Shown piece after piece: positions 1 through 10,489 of a DNA stretch of 64,000 bases. How positions within the stretch are numbered: position 1 is the first letter of the stretch; each line of letters starts with the position of its first letter. The DNA is from Leucobacter celer subsp. astrifaciens (GTDB lineage: Bacteria > Actinomycetota > Actinomycetes > Actinomycetales > Microbacteriaceae). The position numbers were made by a program, and so were the translations under genes. The stretch is from positions 248,001-312,000 of the forward strand of contig NZ_JHEI01000136.1 in the NCBI RefSeq assembly GCF_001273835.1. The letters run 5' to 3'. The notes below the pieces were generated by a model. The model was not told the origin of the DNA and searched no databases. It saw nothing but the letters and a program-made list of their open reading frames with translations.

Positions 1-942
1 GGCGAGGTGCACGATCTCCGGGGGCACGGAGCCGACCGAGACCCCGGCGACCGGGGCCGCGATCAGCGGAGGCAGTGCGGACGGCACGTCGTACTGCGCG
101 ATGACGGTGCCGCGGGCGGTGCGACGGCGGTGCTTGAGCCTGCCGGTGGCCACCGCACCCGCACCGGCGAGGGCCAGCGCGCCGCCGCCGATCACGAACG
201 GTAGCCCGTCGAGCGCGAAGTTCGGCAGCCGCTGCGGCGGCTGCACCACGCTGCCCGGCTGCAGGCCGATCGCGACGGTGACGCCCTCGCGGGCGTCGAG
301 GCTCGGCGTCGAGGCGCGGAACGCACCCGCGTCGCCCTCGATCGTGCACTCGGCGGTCGAGTTCGGCGCGCCGAAGTAGCATCTCGCATCGCCGTTCAGC
401 CGTTCGGAGAGTTCGTCGTCGAACGATATCTCCGCCGAGAACGACTCGATTGGCTGCAGATGCTCGAAGTCGGTGAGATCCCAGTAGAACTCATCGGCGG
501 CGCCGTCGTCCCGGGCGAGGATCACATCGCCGAGCGTGTAGCCGATGACGTAGGTCTGCACGCCGTGCACGTAGCGATCGTCACCCGTGAGCACGGCGAC
601 GAAGCCGTCGTCGCGCTCGACCTCGAAGGGGACGGGCTCGCCCGCCGCGTCCGTCACGGTGAAGTCGCGGGGGTCGGTCGATGCTCCCTCGTAGTCGATC
701 GGCAGGCCCCGCACGAGGCCCCGGTTCTGGTCGTAGTCGGGGAAGCGCGCGGTGAGCGTCTCCGTGACGTGCGCGACGGCGCGGCCCTCGTCGTCGGTGC
801 CGATGCGGTACTCGACGTGCCAGCTGTCGTAGCTGAAATCCGAGACATCGGCGGCCGCGGGCGCGGCGATCCCGATCCCCAGCAGCACAGCGCCCCCGAG
901 CGCGATCCCGAGTCCCGTCAGCAGCCTGCGCAGCGTTCTCAT
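1..942 (-). CDS. DUF2207-family membrane protein, 5' part
   Basis: The first 314 codons read without a stop from ATG at 942 to the window edge; the C-terminus lies outside. Residues 1-31 form a signal peptide (Arg-rich start, long hydrophobic core, AAPAAA before the mature part). The mature part has the DUF2207 layout: a beta-rich extracellular domain with QTYVIGYTLGDVI and DEFYWDLTDFEHLQPI, then a membrane segment at about residues 240-262 (LPFVIGGGALALAGAGAVA). The family consists of predicted membrane proteins of unknown function; nothing here suggests a reaction. It is divergent from the leu leader with only about 50 nt between starts, so the two promoters must be close or overlapping. 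The family call rests on motif memory and was not searched. Confidence 0.8.
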   Translation of the reverse strand, partial: MRTLRRLLTGLGIALGGAVLLGIGIAAPAAADVSDFSYDSWHVEYRIGTDDEGRAVAHVTETLTARFPDYDQNRGLVRGLPIDYEGASTDPRDFTVTDAAGEPVPFEVERDDGFVAVLTGDDRYVHGVQTYVIGYTLGDVILARDDGAADEFYWDLTDFEHLQPIESFSAEISFDDELSERLNGDARCYFGAPNSTAECTIEGDAGAFRASTPSLDAREGVTVAIGLQPGSVVQPPQRLPNFALDGLPFVIGGGALALAGAGAVATGRLKHRRRTARGTVIAQYDVPSALPPLIAAPVAGVSVGSVPPEIVHLA

Positions 943-978
943 ACGCTCCAGGCTACTGCGCGGGGGCGGTCGGGCGAG

Positions 979-987
979 TGATACAGT
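979..987 (+). promoter_or_regulatory. Extended -10 of the leucine leader/leuA transcript
   Basis: TG at 979-980, one base, then TACAGT at 982-987 gives an extended -10 element. The leader ATG begins six bases later, so transcription probably starts at or next to the A of that ATG (leaderless). No convincing -35 is visible, as expected for an extended -10. Confidence 0.6.
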
Positions 988-993
988 GTATGC

Positions 994-2876
<1,883 letters not shown>

Positions 2877-2886
2877 GCCGCGTGCG

Positions 2887-2906
2887 ATTCGTAGATATCT
2901 TCGAAT
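2887..2906. repeat. 20-bp AT-rich near-perfect palindrome between leuA and ruvA
   Basis: ATTCG (2887-2891) and CGAAT (2902-2906) flank the 8-bp palindrome AGATATCT (2893-2900), with one mismatched pair between them. It is conspicuous in such GC-rich DNA and lies just after leuA, about 40 nt before the ruvA -10. It could be an operator or a weak terminator stem; no T-tract follows. Confidence 0.45.
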
Positions 2907-2945
2907 AATCGGTGTGGCGCGGGGCCGCGTGTCGGAGGTTCGCTC

Positions 2946-2951
2946 TAGGGT
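2946..2951 (+). promoter_or_regulatory. -10 hexamer of ruvAB, leaderless configuration
   Basis: TAGGGT lies exactly six bases before the ruvA GTG. No Shine-Dalgarno sequence fits between them, so transcription is inferred to begin at or within one base of the start codon. Confidence 0.5.
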
Positions 2952-2957
2952 GAGTGT

Positions 2958-3584
2958 GTGATTGCTTCGATTCGCGGGCCCGTGCTCGCCGCAGGTGCCG
3001 GTTGGGTCGTCGTGGGCGTCGGCGGGCTCGGGATGCGCGTCGAGGTGCCGAGCGGCCGTGTCTCGCAGGCGGTGCCGGGCGATGAGATCGACCTGTGCAC
3101 CTCGCTGGTGGTGCGGGAGGACTCGCTGACGCTCTTCGGCTTCGTCACGCAGGCGGAGCTCGAGGTCTTCGGGCACCTCATCGGGGTCTCCGGGGTGGGG
3201 CCGCGCAGCGCGCTCGGCGTGCTCTCGGCGCTCGCGCCGGCCGAAGTGGCTCGTGCCGTGGCCGCGGAGGACGAGAAGCCGTTCCGCAAGGTGTCGGGCA
3301 TCGGGCCCAAGACGGCGAAGCTGATCGTCGTCTCGCTCGCGGGCAAGCTCTCGGAGCTCGGCCTGGACGAGGCCGGGGGAGCGGCCCCGGCAGCGGCCGA
3401 GGATCCGGCCCTGGCCGCCGCCGAGGCGGTGCGCGACGGGCTCGTCGGCCTCGGCTGGGGCGAGTCCGACGCCTGGCAGGCGGTGCAGGACGCGCGCGAC
3501 GCCGGCGCGCCCGCCGACAGCGCGGGTCTGCTGCGAGCCGCGCTCGCGCTGCTGCAGGCCGCTCGTGGCGGAGCCCGCCGATGA
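2958..3584 (+). CDS. ruvA: Holliday junction DNA helicase subunit RuvA
   Basis: RuvA binds four-way DNA junctions as a tetramer and loads the RuvB motor for branch migration. The 208-residue protein has the family's three parts: an N-terminal OB fold (MIASIRGPV start), two helix-hairpin-helix motifs ([12 protein letters not shown] near residue 77 and [11 protein letters not shown] near 112), and after an Ala/Glu-rich linker the small C-terminal RuvB-contacting domain (about 155-205). Start is GTG 2958, placed by the six-base distance from the -10 TAGGGT. It overlaps ruvB by four bases. In many actinobacteria ruvC precedes ruvA; here leuA does, so ruvC must be elsewhere or be replaced. Confidence 0.95.
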   Translation: MIASIRGPVLAAGAGWVVVGVGGLGMRVEVPSGRVSQAVPGDEIDLCTSLVVREDSLTLFGFVTQAELEVFGHLIGVSGVGPRSALGVLSALAPAEVARAVAAEDEKPFRKVSGIGPKTAKLIVVSLAGKLSELGLDEAGGAAPAAAEDPALAAAEAVRDGLVGLGWGESDAWQAVQDARDAGAPADSAGLLRAALALLQAARGGARR

Positions 3585-4600
3585 CGGGGGAGCTCTCGCC
3601 GCAGGCCACACCCTCCGAGCAGGGATACGAGGGTGCGCTGCGTCCGTCCACGCTGTCGGAGTTCGTGGGGCAGTCGAAGGTGCGGCGTCAGCTCGGCCTG
3701 CTGCTGGACGCGGCGACCATGCGCCGGCACACGCCCGACCACATTCTGCTGGCCGGGCCGCCTGGCCTCGGCAAGACGACGCTCTCGATGATTGTGGCAG
3801 CGGAGCTCGACAAGCCGCTGCACCAGACCTCCGGTCCGGCGATCCAGCACGCCGGCGATCTCGCCGCGGTGCTCTCGGCGCTCACGCCGGGAGAGGTGCT
3901 CTTCGTCGACGAGATCCACCGCATGGCGCGCAGCGCCGAGGAGATGCTCTACCTCGCGATGGAGGATTTCAAGGTCGACATCATGGTCGGCAAGGGGGCC
4001 GGTGCGACCTCGGTGCCGCTCGAACTCGCGCCCTTCACGCTGGTGGGGGCCACCACCCGGGCCGGGCTGCTGCCCAATCCGCTGCGCGACCGCTTCGGCT
4101 TCACGGCTCACCTCGAGTTCTACTCCGACGACGAACTGGCGAGTGTGGTGCGCCGGGCGGCCGGTCTGCTCGGCTTCGCCGTCTCGGAGCAGGGCGTCGA
4201 CGAGATCGCGCGCCGATCCCGTGGCACCCCCCGCATCGCCAACCGGCTGCTGCGCCGCGTGCGCGACTACAGCCTGGTGCACGAGACCCCGGGGGATACC
4301 GAGAGCGTGCAGGCCGCGCTGTCGCTCTACGACGTGGATCAGCACGGGCTCGATCGTCTCGACCGCGAGGTGCTGATGGCGGTCGTCGAGCGCTTCAGCG
4401 GCGGCCCGGTCGGCCTCTCCACGCTCGCCGTCTCGGTCGGCGAGGAGGCGGAGACCATCGAGGCCGTGGTCGAGCCGTTCCTGGTGCGGACGGGACTGCT
4501 CACGCGCACGCCTCGAGGGCGGGTCGCGACCCGGCTGGGTTGGGAGCACGTGGGAGCGGTGCCGCCGGGGGCGCCCGGATCGGCCCCGACGCTGCTCTGA
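3581..4600 (+). CDS. ruvB: Holliday junction branch migration ATPase RuvB
   Basis: Hexameric AAA+ motor that drives branch migration with RuvA. The 339-residue protein has Walker [10 protein letters not shown] near residue 58, Walker B DEIHR near 109, sensor-1 motif GATTRAG, and the arginine finger region NPLRDRFG, followed by the winged-helix DNA-binding domain ending in TRLGWEHVG. Start ATG 3581 lies inside ruvA (ATGA overlap), so translation is coupled. Length and motifs are normal for the family. Confidence 0.97.
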   Translation: MTGELSPQATPSEQGYEGALRPSTLSEFVGQSKVRRQLGLLLDAATMRRHTPDHILLAGPPGLGKTTLSMIVAAELDKPLHQTSGPAIQHAGDLAAVLSALTPGEVLFVDEIHRMARSAEEMLYLAMEDFKVDIMVGKGAGATSVPLELAPFTLVGATTRAGLLPNPLRDRFGFTAHLEFYSDDELASVVRRAAGLLGFAVSEQGVDEIARRSRGTPRIANRLLRRVRDYSLVHETPGDTESVQAALSLYDVDQHGLDRLDREVLMAVVERFSGGPVGLSTLAVSVGEEAETIEAVVEPFLVRTGLLTRTPRGRVATRLGWEHVGAVPPGAPGSAPTLL

Positions 4601-4738
4601 TCCGGAACGCGGTCGCGTCGCCCGGATGAATCTCGGGTCACTTGCGCCAAAGTAGTGGGTTCACAGTCTGAGCGCTGTAGACTTCTGAAATCTGTGCCCT
4701 TCGCATACGCACGCGCACGCCCATCGAAAGGACCACCG

Positions 4739-5182
4739 TTGGACCCGATCACTCTCGTCATGTTCGGCCTCATCGCAGTGCTGATCTTCTTCATGTTCCG
4801 CAACGGCAAGAAGCGTCAGGCGGCGATGCAGGAGCTTCAGAGCGGCCTGCGCCCCGGCGCCGAGGTGATGCTGCAGTCGGGGATCTTCGGGACCATCGAC
4901 TCGATCGATGAGGCTGAGAACCGCGTCACGCTGCTCAGCGGCGGCAGCACCATCGTGGTCCACCGCAACGCCGTCACGCAGATCGTCACGCCGAGCTCCG
5001 CCCCGGAGACGGATGCGGCCGACGCTGAGCTCGCACCCGACGATGACCCCGCATTCGGCGAGCGCGTCGCAGGCAACAGCGCCGAGGGCGTCGACGCCGT
5101 GGACCAGGCCCCCGCCGAGGACGCGAACCCCGAGCAGCCCGGCACCGATGATCAGGGAGACGAGCAGGCGCCCAAGGCCTGA
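4739..5182 (+). CDS. yajC: Preprotein translocase accessory subunit YajC
   Basis: Small membrane protein that associates with SecDF at the SecYEG translocon. One N-terminal membrane segment (ITLVMFGLIAVLIFFMF, about residues 4-20), then a basic cytosolic stretch (RNGKKRQ) and the YajC core (LRPGAEVMLQSGIFGTIDSI), then a long acidic tail from about residue 90. Start is TTG 4739, supported by AAAGGA at 4727-4732 with a six-base spacer. Reading from the upstream GTG 4655 would put an Arg-rich, non-conserved peptide before the membrane segment. It is followed by secD and secF, the usual order. The TAGACT at 4678-4683 is a possible -10. Confidence 0.93.
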   Translation: MDPITLVMFGLIAVLIFFMFRNGKKRQAAMQELQSGLRPGAEVMLQSGIFGTIDSIDEAENRVTLLSGGSTIVVHRNAVTQIVTPSSAPETDAADAELAPDDDPAFGERVAGNSAEGVDAVDQAPAEDANPEQPGTDDQGDEQAPKA

Positions 5183-5190
5183 TCCGATCC

Positions 5191-5208
5191 CCGCGGTACT
5201 CACCGCGG
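5191..5208 (+). other. Hairpin between yajC and secD
   Basis: CCGCGGT (5191-5197) and ACCGCGG (5202-5208) form a perfect 7-bp stem with a four-base loop. There is no T-tract. It could limit readthrough or act as a processing or stability element that sets the YajC:SecD ratio. Confidence 0.45.
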
Positions 5209-5246
5209 CATCGTCACCTTCACCCAGTTAGAGAAAGCAGTCAGTC

Positions 5247-7115
5247 TTGGCGTCCACACCCGCGGTGCGGAGGGCTCGTCGCTCCCTCGTATTCCTCTTG
5301 GTCATCCTCGTCGGCCTCGTCGGGCTGATCACGCTCGGCGTGTTCCGCAGCGACGCGACCTGGACGCCGAAACTCGCCCTCGACCTGCAGGGCGGCACGC
5401 AGATCCTGCTCGCGGCCGAGCAGACCGACGGCCAAGCGGTCGGTGGGGAGCAGCTGCAGCAGGCGGTGTCGATCATCCGCCAGCGCGTGGACGCCGCGGG
5501 CGTCTCCGAGGCTGAGATCACCACGCAGGGCAATCAGCACATCTCCGTGTCGATCCCGGGCAAGGCCGACGAGGCCACGCTGCAGCGCATCGAGGCGTCG
5601 GCGAAGCTCGACTTCCGGCCGGTGCTCTCGATGGGCTTCGGGCTGAACCTCGAGGAGCTGGAGGGCGACGAGACCGCTGCCGGCGACGAGGCCTCCGTGG
5701 GCGATGAGGCCACCGGCGACGAAGCTGCCGGCGACGAGGCCGCGGCGAGCGACGAGGCTGCCGGCGACGAAGCCGCTGCGGATGAGACGGCCGCGGAGGA
5801 GCCCGCTGAGGCGGAAGCGACCGAGGAGACCGCTGATGCGGATCTCGGGCCGATCGATCCGGATCCGCTGCCCGAGGGCGCGGGCGACCTCGCCTGGATC
5901 ACCCCGGCGCTGCAGCAGCAGTTCGACGAGTTCACCTGCGACTCCGATGCGGCGCTCGACACGCGTGAACAGCCCGCGGACCGTCCCCTCATCACCTGCG
6001 ACGAGTCGGGCACCGCGAAGTACCTGCTCGGCCCGGTGGAGCTGAGCGGCGACGTCATCACGGATGCGACCGCTCAGATGGCCACCACCCAGACCGGCGC
6101 CACCACCGGCGAGTGGGTCGTGCAGATCATCATGAACAGCGAGGGCGCCGATACTTTCGGCAAGATCAGCACCCGCCTGTACGGTGCTCCGGAGCCCCAG
6201 AACCAGTTCGCCTTCGTGCTCGACGGCAGCGTGCTGTCGGCTCCGACGATGCAGGGGCAGATCCTCGACGGGCGTCCCTCGATCAGCGGCAACTTCACCC
6301 AGGACTCGGCCAAGGCGCTCGCCGATCAGCTGAAGTTCGGCGCGCTGCCCATCGACTTCACCGTGCAGAGCCAGGAGGACATCTCCGCGACGCTCGGTAC
6401 GAACCAGCTCTCCGCCGGTCTGCTCGCGGGCCTCATCGGTCTGCTGCTGGTGGTCGTGTACTCGATGTTCCAGTACCGCGCCCTCGGCACGCTGACCATC
6501 GCATCGCTGGCCATCGCGGGTGTGCTCACCTACCTGCTGCTCACCTTCTTCTCCTGGCGGCAGGGATACCGGCTCTCGCTCGCGGGCGTCGCCGGTATCA
6601 TCGTGGCGGTCGGCTTCACCGCCGACTCCTTCATCGTCTACTTCGAGCGCATCCGAGACGCCCTGCGCGACGGCTTCTCGATCGAGAGCGCGGTCGAGAA
6701 CGGCTGGAAGCGCGCGTTCCGCACGGTTCTCGCATCGGACGGGGTCAACTTCCTCGCCGCGGTGATCCTCTTCATCCTCGCGGTGGGCAACGTGAAGGGC
6801 TTCGCCTTCACGCTCGGGCTCACCACCCTCGTCGACGTGCTCGTGGTGGCGCTGTTCACGCACCCGATGATGACGCTGCTGGCGCGCACGCGCTTCTACC
6901 GCGAGGGTCATCCCGCTTCGGGGCTCGACCCGAAGCGCCTGGGCGCCGTGTACCGCGGACGCGCCCAGTTCCGCACCCCCGAGCACACCGGGAAGAAGAG
7001 TGCGCGCAGCCAGCGCGAGGCGGAGCGTCGTCAGACCATCGCCGAACGCAAGGCTGCCGAGGCCGCGACCCCCGCGGTCGAATCCGTCGGCGCAACCGCT
7101 GGGAAGGAGAGCTGA
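5247..7115 (+). CDS. secD: Protein translocase subunit SecD
   Basis: SecD with SecF uses the proton gradient to pull exported proteins through the translocon. The 622-residue protein has one N-terminal membrane helix (about 13-31), motif DLQGGTQ near residue 46, the large extracytoplasmic P1 domain, then five more helices in the last third (LSAGLLAGLIGLLLVVVYSM onward) with the conserved VGFTADSFIVYFERIRD motif. Start is TTG 5247 with GAGAAAG nine bases upstream. Unusual is an Ala/Glu/Asp-rich insertion at residues 140-200 containing repeated GDEA units; the nucleotide sequence there is visibly repetitive. The C-terminal tail is Arg/Ala-rich. secF follows one base later. Confidence 0.96.
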   Translation: MASTPAVRRARRSLVFLLVILVGLVGLITLGVFRSDATWTPKLALDLQGGTQILLAAEQTDGQAVGGEQLQQAVSIIRQRVDAAGVSEAEITTQGNQHISVSIPGKADEATLQRIEASAKLDFRPVLSMGFGLNLEELEGDETAAGDEASVGDEATGDEAAGDEAAASDEAAGDEAAADETAAEEPAEAEATEETADADLGPIDPDPLPEGAGDLAWITPALQQQFDEFTCDSDAALDTREQPADRPLITCDESGTAKYLLGPVELSGDVITDATAQMATTQTGATTGEWVVQIIMNSEGADTFGKISTRLYGAPEPQNQFAFVLDGSVLSAPTMQGQILDGRPSISGNFTQDSAKALADQLKFGALPIDFTVQSQEDISATLGTNQLSAGLLAGLIGLLLVVVYSMFQYRALGTLTIASLAIAGVLTYLLLTFFSWRQGYRLSLAGVAGIIVAVGFTADSFIVYFERIRDALRDGFSIESAVENGWKRAFRTVLASDGVNFLAAVILFILAVGNVKGFAFTLGLTTLVDVLVVALFTHPMMTLLARTRFYREGHPASGLDPKRLGAVYRGRAQFRTPEHTGKKSARSQREAERRQTIAERKAAEAATPAVESVGATAGKES

Positions 7116-7116
7116 C

Positions 7117-8142
7117 ATGGCTCGTTCATTCGCCGAATTCGGCAACGCTCTGTACACCGGTGAGAAGTCGATCGACTTCATCGGCAAGCGCAAGACCTGG
7201 TACATCATCTCGATCGTGCTGATCGTGCTCTCGATCGCGGGCCCGATGCTGCGCGGCGGTTTCACCTTCGGCATCGAGTTCACGGGCGGAAGCCAGTTCC
7301 AGGTGCACCTCTCCGAGAGCCAGGATCGCGACCCCGCGATCGCCGAGGCTGCGGTCGCCGAGGTGCTGCCGTCGAGCGCGCCGCGCGTGACGCAGCTCGG
7401 CCCCACCGACGTGCGCGTGCAGACCGAGGCCCTGAGCGAGACCGAGAACCGCGAGGTGACCGCCGCCCTCGCGGAGAGCTATGGGATCAGCGCGGACGAG
7501 GTCACGTACTCGTTCATCGGCCCGGCATGGGGTCAGGACATCACGAAGCAGGCGGTCATCGCCCTCATCGTGTTCATCCTGTTCGCGGCGCTCGTCATGG
7601 CGATCTACTTCCGCACCTGGAAGATGTCGCTCGCGGCGATCATCGCGCTCTTCCACGACCTCATCATCACGGCCGGCATCTACGGGATCTCCGGCTTCGA
7701 GATCACCCCGGCCGCCATGATCGGCTTCCTCACGATCCTCGGATACTCGCTCTACGACACGGTCGTGGTCTTCGACAAGATCCGTGAGAACACGGCACCG
7801 GGCGAGCTCAACGACCGGCGCACGTTCGCGGAGTCGGTCAACCTCGGCGTGAACCAGACGCTCGTGCGCTCGATCAACACCTCGGTCGTGGCGCTGCTGC
7901 CGGTCGGTTCGATCCTCTTCATCGGCGCGTTCGTGCTCGGTGCGGGCACGCTGCGCGACATCTCGCTGGCGCTCTTCATCGGCATTCTCGTCGGCGCCTA
8001 CTCGACCATCTTCATCGCGGCTCCCGCCTACGCCCATCTGCGCGAGGGCGAGGAGGCGGTCAAGCGGCACGATGAGAAGGTGCTGCGGATCCGGGCGAAG
8101 AAGGAGCCCGCGGAGGACGAGAGCGTGGCGGCCGAGGCCTGA
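7117..8142 (+). CDS. secF: Protein translocase subunit SecF
   Basis: Partner of SecD in the proton-driven export motor. The 341-residue protein has the N-terminal membrane helix (WYIISIVLIVLSIAGPML), the SecF signature FGIEFTGGSQ near residue 52, a periplasmic-side P4 domain, and five C-terminal helices with GYSLYDTVVVFDKIREN. ATG 7117 is preceded by GGAAGGAGAG and begins one base after the secD stop, so the two are co-translated. The C-terminal tail is charged, as usual in actinobacteria. The next gene, rel, appears to have its own promoter. Confidence 0.96.
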   Translation: MARSFAEFGNALYTGEKSIDFIGKRKTWYIISIVLIVLSIAGPMLRGGFTFGIEFTGGSQFQVHLSESQDRDPAIAEAAVAEVLPSSAPRVTQLGPTDVRVQTEALSETENREVTAALAESYGISADEVTYSFIGPAWGQDITKQAVIALIVFILFAALVMAIYFRTWKMSLAAIIALFHDLIITAGIYGISGFEITPAAMIGFLTILGYSLYDTVVVFDKIRENTAPGELNDRRTFAESVNLGVNQTLVRSINTSVVALLPVGSILFIGAFVLGAGTLRDISLALFIGILVGAYSTIFIAAPAYAHLREGEEAVKRHDEKVLRIRAKKEPAEDESVAAEA

Positions 8143-8176
8143 CTTCACCCGGAACGAACCCCCGTGCCCTCCCATT

Positions 8177-8215
8177 TTGCTTTGGACCGCTTGCCGCGTG
8201 TAATGTTCAAACATT
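8177..8215 (+). promoter_or_regulatory. Putative rel promoter with overlapping palindrome
   Basis: TTGCTT (8177-8182) and TAATGT (8201-8206) are 18 bases apart. An inverted repeat AATGTT-CA-AACATT (8202-8215) overlaps the -10 and the expected start point, which is where a repressor would bind. The GAGGGAGG ribosome binding site follows at 8217-8224. Confidence 0.35.
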
Positions 8216-8230
8216 CGAGGGAGGCCGCAG

Positions 8231-10483
8231 GTGGTAGCTAACGACGTCACACAGGGCGGCACGACGGCGCTGCGACGTCTGGTGCCGCGCATCTTCTCTC
8301 GAGGCAGCTCTCCCGGAGCCGTCGATCAGCTCGTGCGCACGGTGCGCAGCAACTATCCGCGCGCCGATCTGTCGATCATCGAGCGGGCCTACACGGTGGC
8401 GGAGCGCGCGCATCGCGGCCAGAAGCGCCGGAGCGGCGAGCCCTACATCACCCACCCGATCGCGGTCGCCCAGATCCTCGCGGATCTGGGCGTCGCGCCG
8501 GTGGCGATCGCGGCGGCGCTGCTGCACGACACGGTCGAGGACACGGACTACGGTCTCGATCAGCTCACCGCCGAGTTCGGTGAGGAAATCGCCATGCTGG
8601 TCGACGGCGTCACCAAGCTCGACAAGGTGAAGTACGGCGATTCGGCTCAGGCCGAGACGGTGCGCAAGATGGTGGTCGCGATGTCGAAGGACATCCGCGT
8701 GCTGGTCATCAAGCTCGCCGACCGCCTGCACAACGCGCGCACCTGGGGCTTCGTCTCGGGCGACTCGGCGAAGCGCAAGGCCCAGGAGACACTCGAGATC
8801 TACGCGCCGCTCGCGCACCGGCTGGGTATCCAGTCGATGAAGGCGGAGCTCGAGGATCTCTCCTTCGCGGTGCTCAAGCCGAAGCTCTACGCCGAGATCC
8901 AGAACCTCGTGTCCCAGCGCAACCCGCAGCGCGACGAACTGGTCGGAGTGGTGATCAGCTCGATCGAATCGGATCTGCGCGAGGCCAAGATCCGCGGCGA
9001 GGTCACGGGCCGCCCCAAGGAGCTCTACTCGATCTATCAGAAGATGATCGTGCGGGGGCGGGACTTCGATGACATCTACGACCTCGTCGGCATCCGCGTG
9101 CTCGTCACCTCGATCCGGGACTGCTACGCGGTGCTCGGTGCCGTGCACGCGAGGTGGACCCCGATTCCGGGGCGGTTCAAGGACTACATCGCCACCCCCA
9201 AGTTCAATCTCTACCAGTCGCTGCACACGACGGTGATCGGTCCCGACGGGCGCGCGGTCGAGATCCAGATCCGCACCGTCGAGATGCACCAGCGCGCCGA
9301 GTACGGCGTCGCCGCCCACTGGAAGTACAAGCAGCGCCAGCCCGGGCAGCAGGACGCGCCCAGCTCCAACGACATGGCCTGGCTGGCGCACATCTCCGAC
9401 TGGCAGGCCGAGACGGAGGACCCCAGCGAGTTCCTCGACGCGCTGCGCTACGAGATCGGCGCGAAGGAGGTCTACGTCTTCACGCCGAAGGGCCGGGTGA
9501 TCGGTCTGCCCGCCGGTGGCACCACCGTCGATTTCGCCTACGCCGTGCACACCGAGGTCGGGCACCGCACGATGGGGGCCCGGGTGAACGGGCGCCTCGT
9601 GCCGCTCGAGACCGCGCTGCAGAACGGTGACGTGGTCGAGGTGTTCACCTCGAAGGATCCGAATGCTGGACCCAACCAGAACTGGCTGAGCTTCGTCCAG
9701 AGCAAGCGTGCTCAGAACAAGATCCGGCAGTGGTTCACGAAGGAGCGGCGCGAAGAGGCCGCCGAGACCGGCAAGGTGGAGATCACCAAGGCGCTGCGCA
9801 AGCAGGGTCTGCCGCTGCACCAGGTGATGAACTCCGCGGCGCTGCAGCAGGTGGCCCTGCAGCTGCGCTACGCGGATGTGACGGCGCTGTACGCCGCGGT
9901 GGGCGAGGGGCACGTCTCCGCGCAGTCGGTGATCGAGAAGGTCACCGCGCTGGTGTTCGACGAGCAGACCTCGACGGAACCCGCGCTCTCGACGCTGCCG
10001 ATCATCGAGGCCCCGCGCGCGAGCAAGACCGGCGGCGAGAGCGGCGTGGTCGTCAAGGGCGCGTCGGACGTGCTGGCGAAGCTCGCGAAATGCTGCACCC
10101 CGGTGCCGGGCGACGAGATCCTCGGCTTCGTGACGAAGGGGCAGGGCGTCTCGGTGCACCGGGTCGACTGTCACAACTTCCTCAACCTGCGCGAGCAGCA
10201 GGAGCGCGTGGTCGAGGTCGAGTGGGCGCCGAGCTCGAAGAGCGTGTTCCTCGTGCAGATCCAGGTCGAGGCGCTCGACCGTTCCGGCCTGCTCTCCGAT
10301 GTCACCCGCACGCTCTCGGAGCACCACGTGAACATCCTCTCGGCGTCGGTCAACACCTCCAGCTCCCGGCTGGCCATCAGCCGCTTCGTCTTCGAGATGG
10401 CGAACGCCACGCATCTCGAGCACGTGCTCAACGCCGTGCGCCGCATCGACGGCGTCTACGACGTGTACCGCATCCAGAGCTGA
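8231..10483 (+). CDS. rel: Bifunctional (p)ppGpp synthetase/hydrolase Rel
   Basis: Makes and degrades the stringent-response alarmones from GTP or GDP and ATP. Domains in order in the 750 residues: HD hydrolase (HDTVEDT near residue 99, intact), RelA/SpoT synthetase (RFKDYIATPK near 314 and YQSLHTTV), TGS domain (VYVFTPKGRV, about 415-475), a zinc-finger-like region (CCTPVPGDEILG), and a C-terminal ACT domain (about 670-745). The RFKD form of the R-x-K-D motif is the one found in bifunctional enzymes. Start is GTG 8231 after GAGGGAGGCCGCAG. It follows yajC-secD-secF, the standard actinobacterial order, although apt is missing between secF and rel. Confidence 0.96.
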   Translation: MVANDVTQGGTTALRRLVPRIFSRGSSPGAVDQLVRTVRSNYPRADLSIIERAYTVAERAHRGQKRRSGEPYITHPIAVAQILADLGVAPVAIAAALLHDTVEDTDYGLDQLTAEFGEEIAMLVDGVTKLDKVKYGDSAQAETVRKMVVAMSKDIRVLVIKLADRLHNARTWGFVSGDSAKRKAQETLEIYAPLAHRLGIQSMKAELEDLSFAVLKPKLYAEIQNLVSQRNPQRDELVGVVISSIESDLREAKIRGEVTGRPKELYSIYQKMIVRGRDFDDIYDLVGIRVLVTSIRDCYAVLGAVHARWTPIPGRFKDYIATPKFNLYQSLHTTVIGPDGRAVEIQIRTVEMHQRAEYGVAAHWKYKQRQPGQQDAPSSNDMAWLAHISDWQAETEDPSEFLDALRYEIGAKEVYVFTPKGRVIGLPAGGTTVDFAYAVHTEVGHRTMGARVNGRLVPLETALQNGDVVEVFTSKDPNAGPNQNWLSFVQSKRAQNKIRQWFTKERREEAAETGKVEITKALRKQGLPLHQVMNSAALQQVALQLRYADVTALYAAVGEGHVSAQSVIEKVTALVFDEQTSTEPALSTLPIIEAPRASKTGGESGVVVKGASDVLAKLAKCCTPVPGDEILGFVTKGQGVSVHRVDCHNFLNLREQQERVVEVEWAPSSKSVFLVQIQVEALDRSGLLSDVTRTLSEHHVNILSASVNTSSSRLAISRFVFEMANATHLEHVLNAVRRIDGVYDVYRIQS

Positions 10484-10489
10484 GCGCGC

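Noticed and set aside
460..981. Plus-strand ORF of 173 codons
   Set aside because: It is the shadow of the DUF2207 gene on the minus strand, which has a signal peptide and family motifs; the plus-strand product has no recognisable feature.
2887..2906. SOS (LexA) box upstream of ruvA
   Set aside because: The actinobacterial SOS box needs GAAC-N4-GTTC spacing; this palindrome has ATTCG...CGAAT instead.
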